Source of the DNA: Ascarosepion bandense
Taxonomy: Eukaryota; Mollusca; Cephalopoda; Sepiida; Sepiidae
Reading direction: 5' to 3'
NCBI GenBank assembly: GCA_037127315.1
Contig: JBBBDQ010001454.1
Coordinates: 1,786,001-1,850,000 of the forward strand
DNA length: 64,000 bases
Part shown: in pieces, positions 11,914-22,522 of the stretch
How positions within the stretch are numbered: the first letter of the stretch is position 1
Layout of the letters: each line of letters begins with the position of its first letter
Translations under genes and position numbers: made by a program
The notes under the pieces: generated by a model
What the model was told of the DNA's origin: nothing
Databases searched by the model: none
What the model saw: only the letters and a program-made list of their open reading frames with translations

Positions 11914-13028
11914 TCATATAATAGACTCTCTGTTCACTGGTTCAAGTAGTTTGTCATCGCCGGTGGTGGCACTGCCGTCGACACTGGCCACACTATCACT
12001 CCCGCACATGTGCATCTCAATTTCAGCCAGGCGGTGCTCGACATCCCACTGTTGTTGGTTTAACTTCACTGTCATTGCGGCGTTCTCGCTCTCCAAGCAG
12101 GCAAGTCTCTCTCGTAGACTCGTGATCTCCTGAAGTAGCAAGTCATGTGACATGTCTCGCGGCGACGTGAGACTTCCGGTGAGACTTCCGGTAACACTGC
12201 TTCCCGGGAGAGGACTCAGTTGAATACTAGGTGCTTGACCGGGATAAGGACTGACAGACAACGGTGGAGGAAATGGCGATAGAGGTGGACAGAGGTTTGC
12301 CTGGGAGGAAGGAATGCTTCCAGCGACTGATCGAGAGAAGGTAGGGGTGGAGGGAGCATAGTTTGAGGCACAAAACGGTTGCGTAAAGAAGGTGGAAATC
12401 TGGGGTGGGGTATTGATAGTAACGGAAGGCTGCTGTTGGCAGAACGGCGTGATATGGTGATGGTAGACCTGGGTCGAAACCGGTGAGGGAACGACCCGGC
12501 GCGGCGTTCCGCTTGGCATGTCAGGGAGTAGAGTCTGCATGGCCTGGCCTTGATGCTGGAGGTCCGACTGAGTACCGTACAGTAAGCGTGGGGATGTGGG
12601 TGGGGAGAAGACAGAGCGCGGCGCTTCGGTGCCCAGCGGGGACCTCATGGGCGAGGAGCCGGCTGCGGTCATCGAAGTGATACTGGAGATTGTCATCGAC
12701 GTGGTCAGGGTACACACGTTGGTGGCATGCTCGCAGAGATGTTTGGACGAATTTTCATCGTACGGACCGATGATTCCACCCGCTGTCGTACGGACGGGGA
12801 CCCCCGGGGCGTTTAAACCACTTCCCGGTTCAGTTGACAGGGTGTTCTCGTTGTCGCTTTTACCTAAATTTGAGGTCATACTGCCAACACGACTGGGTGC
12901 GGAAGAGTTCTGGTTTTTCGGTAATCCTGCAGGAAGCGTGTGGTGTCGTTGCATTGTCATCGTGTCAATCGGAACTTGACCGAGGGATTCGACTAGACCT
13001 GGTGTGCTTTTGCTCCGAGCTAAAGCGG
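11914..13028 (-). CDS. Terminal exon of a Ser/Pro-rich coiled-coil protein, family unknown
   Basis: This is the only convincing host coding segment. It is open for 370 residues from a splice acceptor to a TGA stop at 11,914-11,916. A reading frame starting at the ATG at 12,960 would give 348 residues, but the frame stays open for 22 more codons up to the acceptor, so I treat the ATG as internal. The first ~290 residues are rich in Ser, Pro, Thr and Gly with many SP/TP sites ('SPPTSPR', 'SPRDMS'), as in disordered scaffold proteins. A leucine heptad stretch (residues 273-319 counted from the ATG; 'LQEITSLRERLACLESEN') predicts a coiled coil of about 45 residues. The C terminus ESII fits a class I PDZ ligand (S/T-x-hydrophobic). 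Base composition is far more GC-rich than the flanks, as expected of a real exon. No catalytic domain is present here. I considered navigator-like and other cytoskeletal scaffolds but could not recognise the family. Confidence 0.85.
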
Positions 13029-13052
13029 CTGAAAAAACAAAAGAAAAAACAA
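13029..13052 (-). promoter_or_regulatory. 3' splice site (polypyrimidine tract and AG)
   Basis: Read on the minus strand, a T-rich tract ends in 'ttgttttttcag', directly before the open frame of the terminal exon. The exon begins with two bases of a split codon, so the upstream intron is phase 1. This supports a multi-exon gene extending to the right. Confidence 0.75.
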
Positions 13053-13389
13053 TAAGCCTTTGAAATTTTAAGACAATAAAACTTTAAAATTAGTATTGAT
13101 TTTTCTTCGAAATTAATAATAAATCAAATTAAAAATACATACGAGATTTAATTTTTTTTATAATTATTTCATCCCCAAACCAGAGATGATAAAGCTTACT
13201 GGTACGTAGTAAGAGAAAAACAGGGTACTTGGGATGCCGAAGAAAGGATAAGAGAATAATTGTGTTTAGTGGGTGGATGGGATTTTGGGAGGTGGAAGAG
13301 ATTTAGTGATGTAGAAGACAGCAATTGACGTTGCGTTTATACTTTTGGAGATTGTAGTTATCAGGGAAGCAAGTATACAGAAGAGAGCT
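13053..13389. other. Intron sequence
   Basis: Sequence 5' of the terminal exon on the minus strand, hence intron. Nothing recognised besides A/T runs. Confidence 0.5.
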
Positions 13390-13660
13390 CCACAGACAGA
13401 AAGTGCGAGAAAAGAATCATTTAGAGTATAAGAGGAGGTTACATTTGACTATATTAACGGTAAAAAGGGTGGGGTTAGTTGCTAATCTAGTAGCACGAGT
13501 AAATTGATGTGGTCGGTGCATCAGGGAAAGAAGCTCGCCAGAAGCCGTAAAAATATTTGTAAAGACGACAGAAGGAAGCCGCACCATGTCGGTGAGAAAG
13601 CAACCGAAGTCGAGCTGCCAAGTCAGGTTCATTACGTTGCAGATCCTCCCTTCAGCCTTT
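13390..13660 (-). pseudogene. LINE 3'-terminal fragment (family B)
   Basis: Minus-strand translation in mixed frames gives the motif 'LSHRH' followed by a 'YKYF' block, typical of the C-terminal end of jockey/CR1-like reverse transcriptases. Related pieces occur at 17.65-17.97 kb (minus) and 37.94-38.2 kb (plus). All share a block whose reverse complement reads 'aacctgacttggca' or close variants. Frames are broken, so this is a relic. It lies in the intron of the 11.9-13.0 kb gene. Confidence 0.5.
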
Positions 13661-15572
13661 GGGCATAAAATATAAATTTGGTACATTTTAAAAAATTTAT
13701 TTTATAACCTTCGAAATACTTCCCTTTGAAGTTCTACTACTGCCGGCAACACATCTGGAACGTTTCTTTCTAAAATTATATGGAGCTCTGCTGTCTTATC
13801 ATTTCCTTCCTCACAACTCAAAACGCCTCCCTTTCTGTGTTACTTTCAAATTAGGAAAGAGCCATAAAGGCTCACGGTGCCAAGTCGAGAGAGTAGGTAG
13901 CTTGTCGAACAAGTGATGTGCTGTTCTTGATCATGAAATCTATGGTTATGTGGGCGGAATGAACGTACACTTTCCGCATGTATGAATCCTCCCTTAAAAT
14001 GCAATGCACTAGTCCCATCTTTATTCGCAATTCGTGAACAATTTTTTGCATTGTTACGTGACAGCCTTCTCAATCATCTCCTTGTTTCAACTTGTCCGTG
14101 GTCTACCTGAGTAGCCTTACTCCGCTGACGTGTGGCCATGTTTGAAGCGGTTGATAGGCAAAATTCAGATCAAAACCTTTACCATGACATCATCACCAGT
14201 GGTTAATGAATCATCTGAATGCCATAGAGCTTTTGGAGGAATTTGATGCAATATATTTGTTTGATGCGATCGGTCATCTAGCATGAAAATGAAAATCAAA
14301 CGGGCGTTTCTGTACTCTAGGCGGAATAACTGCGCCCACACAAGGTCTGCCTGTGCGAAGATTTTCTCGCATGAGTAAAAAATTGGCGTCACCGCGCACG
14401 CAATGAATTTTGCTCACCCAGCATTAATTTTGACAGGAAACAATAAATATTCTTGAACGCACCTCCTTTAGGTCTATAGATAACTTATACTCGCTTCCTT
14501 TCATAAAGATAAGAACACAGAACTTGGGTATCAATGTTAAAAGAAAATCATATTTGAAACTATTTACTATTTTGATATGTAAAAATTGTGTTAAAAATTT
14601 TTAAGATATATTCAGTTTCTAGTTTTCAATGGTAGAAGACTTTGGAAAGTTTTTCACGTCTTATATAAGATTAGAAATTGAAAATTAACCTTCTTTCAAA
14701 TTCTGTTTGATAAATTTATGGAAAACAGAATTTATAAAAGTTAGCTTTGATTAAAAAAAATTCATTTAAAACAGCAGCAAAGATTACTATCAGTAATGTC
14801 TCTTTCAATCTATCAACGTTTTCACATTTGAAAAAAAATATTTTCGTTCGTCCAAAAATAGTGAAATTTTCAATAAAAATTTAAAACAAATATATTCAAA
14901 TAAAAAGAAAACTTTTTACTTGGAACTTTCAGATATTAAATGCTTTCAATCTCGTACTTAAGATTCAGGACGCAAGAAATTCTCTTTGTAACCAAACTTA
15001 AACAGAAATAAAGTGACCGTTTTAGATCTCTAATTTTCTGTTTAAGTTAGGTTACAAAATTTCCGATCGCCATTTTAAGTTCAGTTATAAAGAATTTTTC
15101 TTATTTTTAACAACGATCAGCTTTGTTTTCGCTAAGAGCGTGTTGAAAGAAAACCCCTTGCTTGCTGACCCATCTAGTTTTTTTTCTAAGTGTCGGTATA
15201 TGGTAGATTGTGATGTTTAACATCATTCCTAATTACCGAAAATTCTACCACGGATTGCTTTCCATTAATGACTTCAAAGCTTTATCATCCCTGGTTTGGT
15301 TTCAGCTTTCAATGACGCTTCTCTAAAATGAAACTTTGCAAACCAATGCCTTAACTGTCGGTCAGTTATGATTACTTTTCATCCACTGTGTACGCTGCCA
15401 TTGATTGTGGTGTAAAAAAAGTATGTAAACACCAAATATTTGTTTAACCCATATGGTTAGTATGATACATTCATCAATGAAATTCATTTCCCTAAACAAA
15501 GATAACTTATGGTTGAAGTAACATTTTTTGTTTACACATTTTTTCAATCATTTCACCCAACCAAAGAAATAA
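13661..15572. other. Intron or intergenic sequence
   Basis: Two minus-strand frames of 75 residues (13,846-14,073 and 14,165-14,392) have balanced composition, but I recognise neither and see no flanking splice pattern. A hairpin lies at 14,985-15,059. The rest is AT-rich. Confidence 0.4.
14985..15059. repeat. Short inverted repeat (hairpin)
   Basis: Left arm 14,985-15,008 and right arm 15,034-15,059 pair with one internal mismatch ('aaacttaaacagaaa' against its complement), separated by about 25 bases. Confidence 0.7.
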
Positions 15573-15830
15573 AGTGGATATCAGCTGAGCAAAAAATTGG
15601 AGAGCCGAGTTCGAATTCCAGTTGAATTCGTTGCATTCACTTACGCACAAATACCCGTGGAAAAGGTACTAATCCGTTTCTTTTTTCCTCAGCTATGCGT
15701 TAAATAGCAGGACAGAGTGGGTTCTATAGCCTTGGTCTACCGCAGAAAGTAATGACAACCTACTGCGGGAAAATTTTCTGCCCAGTCATTTTTTTGCATA
15801 AGCGTGTATCACGTATGGCAATAGACTGAA
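15573..15830 (+). mobile_element. tRNA-derived SINE (family 1), 5'-shortened
   Basis: It begins inside the tRNA-related head ('agtggatatcagct'), carries a B box near 'gagttcgaattcc', then the family body ('gggttctatagccttgg', 'ctaccgcagaaag') and tail 'cgtgtatcacgtatggca'. The stretch between 'ccttgg' and 'tctaccg' lacks about 12 bases compared with the copy at 22.2 kb. Confidence 0.8.
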
Positions 15831-16420
15831 AGAAATAAAGAAACTAAGACACATCATAAAATTATTTAAGAAATGTTTCTTCGATGAATCGTTATTTCCT
15901 TTTAGATTTCTGGTAATATGCAAACGTTCAAGGTGTATCACTATTCCTAAGAAGAAAATATTTCCACCGCCATGTCTTCGCATACTTTTCAAAATTATCA
16001 TGAAAAATAAGAGTAAAGAAATAATGGCTGATAACTGTTGTTGAGGATTGCTGCCTGACGATAAGCCCCTTTGTGAGCCGCATAGAAATGCATCTATTGT
16101 TTGTACTGCTGTAGTTTTACTTTTTATAAGTCCTTCATCAGTGATCGAGTGTAATCTCGAAGGAATGATTATTTTCCTCACGTATTCGATCTCCTATTGA
16201 AAAAGTAGTTAAAGTATTTTTTAATAGAAGATCGAATACGTGCAAAATATTGATTAGGCAGTAATTCGCAAACTTATGGAAATATATACGTCTTGACAAA
16301 AAAAGAACAGTAGAATTAATGGTGGCTATTTATGCTTGTGATTTTTTTACGCTAAGAGAAACGTTTATTTGTCGACATCTAAGTAAAAATACTATATGCT
16401 GAAAATTCCCACTGTCACAA
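15831..16420. other. Noncoding DNA
   Basis: No gene recognised. 'aagatcgaatacgtg' at 16,228 is partly inverted to sequence near 16,180, giving a weak hairpin. Confidence 0.4.
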
Positions 16421-16466
<46 letters not shown>

Positions 16467-16468
16467 TC
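16421..16468. repeat. (AAT)n microsatellite
   Basis: About 15 AAT units; no transposon end adjoins it. Confidence 0.95.
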
Positions 16469-16518
16469 ACCAGGTCGATTTTTTTCTTTTTTCAGTTTCT
16501 GTTTAGGTCAGTGAACAC

Positions 16519-16561
16519 CTTTCACTTTCTTTCATTTATTGAACATCTTTCACGTTCTTTC

Positions 16562-16608
<47 letters not shown>

Positions 16609-16629
16609 TCCATGCCACCTTATTTCACG

Positions 16630-16669
<40 letters not shown>

Positions 16670-16735
16670 TCACCATGCCACCTTATTTCACGTCTTTCTT
16701 TCTTTCTTTCTTTCACCATGCCACCTTATTTCACG

Positions 16736-16767
<32 letters not shown>

Positions 16768-16792
16768 TCACCATGCCACCTTATTTCACGTT

Positions 16793-16832
<40 letters not shown>

Positions 16833-16857
16833 TCACCATGCCACCTTATTTCACGTT

Positions 16858-16908
<51 letters not shown>

Positions 16909-16909
16909 A
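16519..16909. repeat. Composite (CTTT)n satellite with a regular spacer
   Basis: Blocks of CTTT tetranucleotides are broken by five near-identical spacers containing 'ccatgccaccttatttcacg' (near 16,611, 16,673, 16,717, 16,771 and 16,834). Block length varies between spacers, so the array is a higher-order tandem repeat. Long reading frames across it (Phe-Leu-Ser or Lys-Glu-Arg repeats) are artefacts. Confidence 0.95.
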
Positions 16910-17649
16910 ATGGCTTAGATTTATTGAGAATGTGGCAATCGAACCGTTAACTGATTCACGATCGATCTCGGTTGTATGATTTGTTTTGAGAATACTCATA
17001 GGAAGCGAAACGCTGACAAGAAAAATATCCAACTGGTTTTCTAGTATTCCATTCTTTTAAAATTGATCAGTCTTTCTTTTGTGCATTATATAAATACATA
17101 AAAACCCGAATTCGTTTATTTTGATATGATATAATATATACCGATATGGAATAACAAAAAATACATATTTAATATATCAAGAACAGTTTCGGAGGAAAGG
17201 CTTATGTGGAAGTGGAAAAAGATGATGAGAGGAAAGAATCTAAATGTAATTGGCTTGGTTATATACCCCAAAAATTAATAAAAAAAGAAAAACAAAATAT
17301 ACTATTAAAAAGCAAACCAAAAGAATAAAAGAAATTAAAAACACATTATTAAATTACTTTTTTTTATTTTCAAAATTGAAAATTCCCAGCGTCTCCCAAT
17401 CAAGCACATGTGTAGTCGCATCAGCGTAAACAAATGTAGTCCGATGACGTTCTAAAGAACGAAACGCGTGACATGAAATCTTTGTCATATACATAAAGTG
17501 CAATAAAATAAAAAATTATTGACCCATAATTTACAAGAATCCTTAAGGGAAATTTTGGTGGAAATACAAAAGTACTATTTAAATCGCAATATCAAAGGCA
17601 TCTCGCTATAAAAGAGGCATTATATATCAAACAATTCTCTCCTACTATC
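16910..17649. other. Noncoding DNA with a hammerhead-like motif
   Basis: At 17,441-17,465 CCGATGA is followed by a spacer C, a perfect GTTC/GAAC stem with TAAA loop, and GAAAC. This resembles the element end at 5.07 kb. A short A/T-rich segment (17,500-17,520) follows. No coding seen. Confidence 0.4.
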
Positions 17650-17970
17650 AACATTGTATTATTTAACAGTGGAAATTGAATTTTGAAAATTTTTAATAGA
17701 AAGAGGCATACTATAAACAAAAAGCTGAAAGAGAGGTCTCCAAGCGAGTAGAGAAGAAACTGTTAACATAGAACATACGGTTACAGTGAATAAAATGATG
17801 AAGCTTAGTTGCAAATATAGTACTACGTTTAAATTCGTAAAGTCGAGTACCAAAAATAAATTATTATGAAAAATATTTATAGAAAAAAAAGCACAGCGGT
17901 GAGAAATGTGACTGAAGCCGAGATGCCGGGTCAGGTTCAATAACATTGCAATTTCTTCTTTAGATTGTAT
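17650..17970 (-). pseudogene. LINE 3'-terminal fragment (family B)
   Basis: Shares the 'gaacctgacc.ggcat' block and downstream order with the fragment at 13.39-13.66 kb. The minus-strand frame reads 'LLNLTRHLGFSHISHRCAFF', matching the style 'LNLTWQLDFGCFLTDM' of the other copy. No intact domain remains. Confidence 0.45.
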
Positions 17971-18444
17971 CAAGAATCTCTATTCTTATTCTATATAATT
18001 GTGGTATAATGAGTCAATGTTATATTAAGAATTCTACTTTGGGAAATTCAGGAGTAACGTCGAAAATTGCAAAAGTGTTGTTCATATTGTGATGATCCTA
18101 GAACAGTCGTTAAAATATCTGGCAAAAATTACATTTTTTATCAACAGTGAGAGAGACAGCGTAAATTCTTTTGGAGATTAAGAATTTTAATAATGATATA
18201 TTTTGGCGAATTGTTCTTTTATTTTTCTTGATCGTAATTTCAACGACATGTTAGGCGACTGGCAAACTGCGTAAACGTTTTATTTTTATTTGATTTTTGA
18301 TTACACTGATTAAGATCAGATTTAAAAAATGAAAAAATACATGAGATATCACAAGGCAAAACAAGTATATTGCAATGAATGTTGAATGTGTAACAATCTG
18401 AGTCTACGATGTTTTTCAAAGAAATATACTTTTGTCTCTTAATA
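17971..18444. other. Noncoding DNA
   Basis: Nothing recognised. Confidence 0.4.
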
Positions 18445-18756
18445 GGTGTGCGTTGTGGTGTAATGGATATCGGCTCCGATTGAAAAATCGGAGAGTCGCG
18501 TTCAAATTCCAGTCGAATATCTTTCATTCATTTACACATAAATAAACCTCGGGATAGGTGTTAATCCATCCTTCGTCTGTCCAGCTATAGGTTGAATAGC
18601 AGGATAGATTGTGTTCTATAAACTTGGTTAGCAACCAGTCTACTACAGAAAGTATTAACAACCTACAGTGCAAAAATGTTCTGCCAAGTCAGTCATATAC
18701 CGAAGAAGACATGATCGCCCAAGTGTGTATCACGTACGGCAATTAACTGACTGACT
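18445..18756 (+). mobile_element. tRNA-derived SINE (family 1)
   Basis: Full-length copy. The head starts 'ggtgtgcgttgtggtgtaat' (A-box region), the B box is degenerate ('gcgttcaaattcc'), then come the family body and the tail ending 'aactgactgact'. It is more diverged than the copy at 22.2 kb. Confidence 0.8.
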
Positions 18757-19194
18757 CTTAATATCAAATAAGTAGAGTCTAGTGTAAGAAAGACTACTTT
18801 TGCGTCATTTAAGGTAACTAATTTCTAAAAGTTTAGTCTGCCACTGACTAATAACTGCAAGTGGTGAATAGTAGGTTAATGTCTTCTTATGACGTGTCCA
18901 TTCTGAACGTTGGCAATTATAGTTCTCCACAATTTATGTCCTTAGCAGCTTTTAGTAAAGTCTGACTTTTAGCTATCTGTTGTAGCGTGGATGAAGAGAT
19001 ACACAGAGAAATTTAGATAAACTACTTTATTAACAGAGTGGTACAACTAAGATGCATATACAATATTTACAGTCTCTCGCATTAGTAGGTGTTATTTCCC
19101 GAAGTCTGTGATAATGACAACTACCCGTGCTAAGCGTACATTGTCTTTTATACATCCGGGCTACCGGATGTCACATGGTACGAGCCACGACATA
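18757..19194. other. Noncoding DNA
   Basis: No gene recognised; it may include 3' sequence of the decayed LINE that follows on the minus strand. Confidence 0.35.
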
Positions 19195-20575
19195 ACACTA
19201 CCTGTTCTAAACTCTGTTCTGCTAATAATTTAAACAAGCTCGTTAGATAGCTTATACGTAGTTTTCCTCCTTTCCTCACGCCTTCAATAAGTTTTGTGGG
19301 TGTCAATATTTTTCAAGTCCTGTTTCTTCATAATGTGTCCTACGAATTTCAACCTTTCCTTTCCATGTTAAGTATAAACATTTTTTTTTCTTTTTCGCTA
19401 AAAGTTCGTCGTGCTCACCCGTGAAGTCTATGATATTCTCAGCATCCATATTTGGCTAGCTTCAAGTCTCGTTTTTATCTGTGAGGAGAGTGTCCAAAAC
19501 TCATTGCCATATAGGAGTAATGATATTAAATAACAGTTCAGTTCTCTTTACGTTGTTTCTAATGAAACTTTCTTTTTTTAAAGACTTCTTAATTTTTGAA
19601 AGGCATTTTTCATTATGCTAATACGCCTTCGAATTTTGGTGTCTCACTTTCCTTCCTCTGTTAATATACCTGATGTTTAAAACAGTAATTGTTTGATTTT
19701 GGTATCTCCGATTTACAGTTCTCATGCTGATAACCATGCACTATGTCTTTTTGCAGTAGATATTTAGTCCTTTGTTGTGATGCTGGTATAAGTTTGTAGT
19801 TTCTGGTTAGTAAAATTGTAAAGAAGACACTGGAACAAAAAATAGTGAATAAAAGCATTAATCGAGTAAGGAATATGGATTAATAATGCATTTGTAGTGA
19901 ATACAGTAGCCCAGTGTTGCAATGCGTACAACTCAACTTGCGATCCGCTTTGCAAGTCTTTCTATGAGAACTCATATTCCACGCATAACGGAAAACTCGA
20001 GGTGGTGTAATGGTTAGTAAGCTTGTCTCGCTAGAATCATTACAATTACGAATTGAGTTCGTTCCTCACTGGGTGTCTCTTACTTTCGGCCTTGTGCCAC
20101 ATCTAAGCTACGCTTAGAAAATCACCATATTCCACGCATAAGGAATGGACGAGTGTATGTTCAACAATTAGTGTAGAGAAGGCAGGTCGTATTTCTACAC
20201 ACTATCGTTTATTCTTGCTTCCTTTCACTACCTTCTCTAGATGTTCTTGTAATTTACAGCCTGTTTCTTTTATCAAAAATATCTTTTTATGCTTTTAAGA
20301 TTGTGACTCCTGAAATCGAATCCTGGTAGAACTTCTAATTTATAATTGCATCACTGTATAGAGAAAATAAATTCGGTGAGAAGACACATTTCTGCCTTAC
20401 CATTCTTTATATTTTTGTTTATTACTGAATTAAATTTCTATCCGTATGCTACCAGTATAGACACTGGTTTTTCCTTCCCAAATATGTCAAGGTTATCTCG
20501 TTGTTCCAATAGTTGTTCGTCACGTATTTTATCAAATGCTTTTGCGTAATCTATAAAACACACCTAGGGGACAGA
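19195..20575 (-). pseudogene. Decayed LINE reverse transcriptase (family A)
   Basis: On the minus strand, fragments in several frames match one LINE order: an RT block 'IDYAKAFDKIRDEQLLEQ' at about 20,560-20,510, then 'LPGF' and 'HNL' blocks near 20,300, then C-terminal blocks 'LKFVGHIMKKQDL' (about 19,350) and 'KLRISYLTSLFKLLAEQ' (about 19,260-19,210). The first block contains the RT motif A Asp. Many stops and frameshifts and loss of the YADD region make it a dead copy. A tRNA-derived SINE with a clear target duplication sits inside it (19,992-20,126). Clade is unassigned; the style is that of AP-endonuclease LINEs common in molluscs. Confidence 0.65.
19992..20126 (+). mobile_element. tRNA-derived SINE (family 2) with target duplication
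   Basis: The head reads 'cgaggtggtgtaatggtta' (A box) and 'gagttcgttcctcactggg' (B box and trailer). The direct repeat 'atattccacgcataa' at 19,974-19,988 and 20,127-20,141 is a 15-bp target site duplication. Other copies of this family lie at 43.63 and 52.72 kb in reverse. Confidence 0.75.
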
Positions 20576-22209
20576 AAAGGTAAAAAAAATATTTTTTATT
20601 CCCCAAATCAGACAAATCATACGGTCTTCAAAGATACAATTTAATCTTAAATCACTATGTTATTTTTAAACATGTTTTATTGCTGTATCTTTCTCCCTCT
20701 TTCTGTTTTAAACTCGGTATTGAGGTGTTCAATCGTTAAACGCTGATCGGTTCGTGTACGACAGCCATGTTGCTTTGCTCACCTTGACGGGATGCGTGTC
20801 ACGAAAAGCAACGATAAGTTCCAAAGACTTAAAACAGATGCCAACTACGAACAAATCTGATAACACTCAATTTATCAATGCACATGTTGGCAGATAGCGT
20901 TCGTGGCCAATTTAAACTGTCAGCTGGACTTACTCTTCTAGTGTGTAAGAATAGAGAAGAATTAACAAAAAGAGTAGCTCTTTTATTGTTCAAGAGTTAG
21001 TACTTTCCACGCAAAACGTTTCTTAAGATATCTATTAAAAGGAAAACGCACAAGATAAAGAATTCGAATTGATTTGACTTGATTTGTTTGTTTAAGAGCA
21101 TATCAACTCCTAGCGGATCATTTGATGTCAAACTTTTATTTTCTTGGAAACTTGAAATTAATAAAAATATCATATATGTTGTTCTACTTTTATAATTGAA
21201 TACATGGTAGATACTCTGTTTTTGTTCATATACATGTCTGTGTGAACATGATTACCAGAGGTGGTGACATGTGTATTTGTTGTTATTTTGCGGAAATATT
21301 TCGAAATACAATTTGAATTCTTCAAGACATTTTAATATATGGATTAATTTCATCAAGAATTTCTTTCATGTTTGTTGTGTGGTAGTATTTATAGTGGATT
21401 TGTTTGAAGTCGCTACCGTTAGTTAGTATGTATGTGTGTATAGTTCTTGGCATGTCGTATAGATTAGAGGTGATTCTTGTTTTAGAAGATAAGAGTGTGT
21501 TAACGTGGATTGTTCGGTATAAAATCTGGATATTATTACTTCAGTTTTTTCTTTTGTTTTAGTTTTTGATTCCATTCTTCTATGGTATGTTTGATTTTGT
21601 ATAATTTGTTGTTTAGGCATTGATTGATTGATTGTTTGTTTAACGTCATATCAACTCCGTGTGGGTCGTTTAATGCCGAAATGTAATTTTCTTGTGAGAT
21701 TTGAGCTAATACAAATATGATATATGTTATTCTGCTTTCACAACTGAATACATGGTAAATGATACTCAGCTTTATGTTTGTGTGGACATAACTACTAGAG
21801 GTGGTGATGTCTGTTTGATACTGTAGATTTGTTGAAGTTATACTTTGGAATACAGCTTCATTTAAGAATTTGTAAATATTATATGGATTAAAGTCATTGG
21901 TAGATTTTTTTTGGTTATTTAATGCCGTAATCTAAATATATTTTGAAAGCAATTGGATGCCTTCAACGACAGAGAACATAAATAGGCATTTTGGGTCATT
22001 TCTTATATATAAAAATGTATTGCTGATATTTTTATTATGAAAAACTTTTTCACTTGCCTAATTTCGAGAAAAGTAGCACCATGTCTTTTTACTTTTTTGG
22101 TAAAACTTCGACTTTTTAATTGACCTACGTGTATCTGACAGAGACTAATATAACGTTCACTTTTGTTTCGAAATGGCTAAAATTGAATTAACGCCTTTCT
22201 GACATGATA
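20576..22209. other. Noncoding DNA with a diverged ~300-bp direct repeat
   Basis: 21,070-21,365 and 21,600-21,900 share the same order of blocks ('catatcaactcc', 'tgaatacatggta', 'agaggtggtgat'). They look like two diverged copies of one unit about 530 bp apart. No coding recognised. Confidence 0.5.
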
Positions 22210-22522
22210 GGATGTGCGTTGTGGTACAGTGGATATCGGCTCGGAACGAGAAACCGGGGAGCCGAGTTCGAATTCCAGCTGAATCCATTGTATTCACTTA
22301 TGCGCAAATACCCTTGGGAAAGGTATTAATCCATCGCTTCCTTCCAGTTATGGGTTGAATAGCAGGACAGATTGGGTTCTATAGCCTTGGTCGGCAACCA
22401 GTCTACCGCAGAAAGCAATGGCAACCTACTGCGGGATAATCTTCTGCCCAGTCAGTCATGTCTCTTTCGAGACATGATCGCCCAAGCGTGTATAACGTAT
22501 GGCACCTAAACTGACTGACATA
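22210..22522 (+). mobile_element. tRNA-derived SINE (family 1), full length
   Basis: The best-preserved copy. A box is around 'gtggtacagtggatatcgg' and B box around 'gagttcgaattcc'. The body has 'gggttctatagccttggtc', 'ctaccgcagaaagcaatgg', the inverted pair 'catgtctc..gagacatg', and the tail 'cgtgtataacgtatggcac' ending in CTGACTGACA. It is likely transcribed by RNA polymerase III from the internal boxes. The body resembles that of cephalopod SINEs; the exact subfamily name is not certain. Confidence 0.85.

Noticed and set aside
12483..13055. Plus-strand and alternate-frame ORFs opposite the terminal exon
   Set aside because: Shadows in GC-rich coding DNA; the minus-strand frame is longer, has an acceptor site and a coiled coil.
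13846..14392. Two minus-strand 75-residue frames upstream of the terminal exon
   Set aside because: Considered as further exons of the same gene, but no matching splice sites or conserved blocks were evident.
16511..16950. Long overlapping Phe-Leu-Ser and Lys-Glu-Arg reading frames
   Set aside because: They arise wholly from the CTTT tetranucleotide array; all frames are open because the repeat lacks stops.
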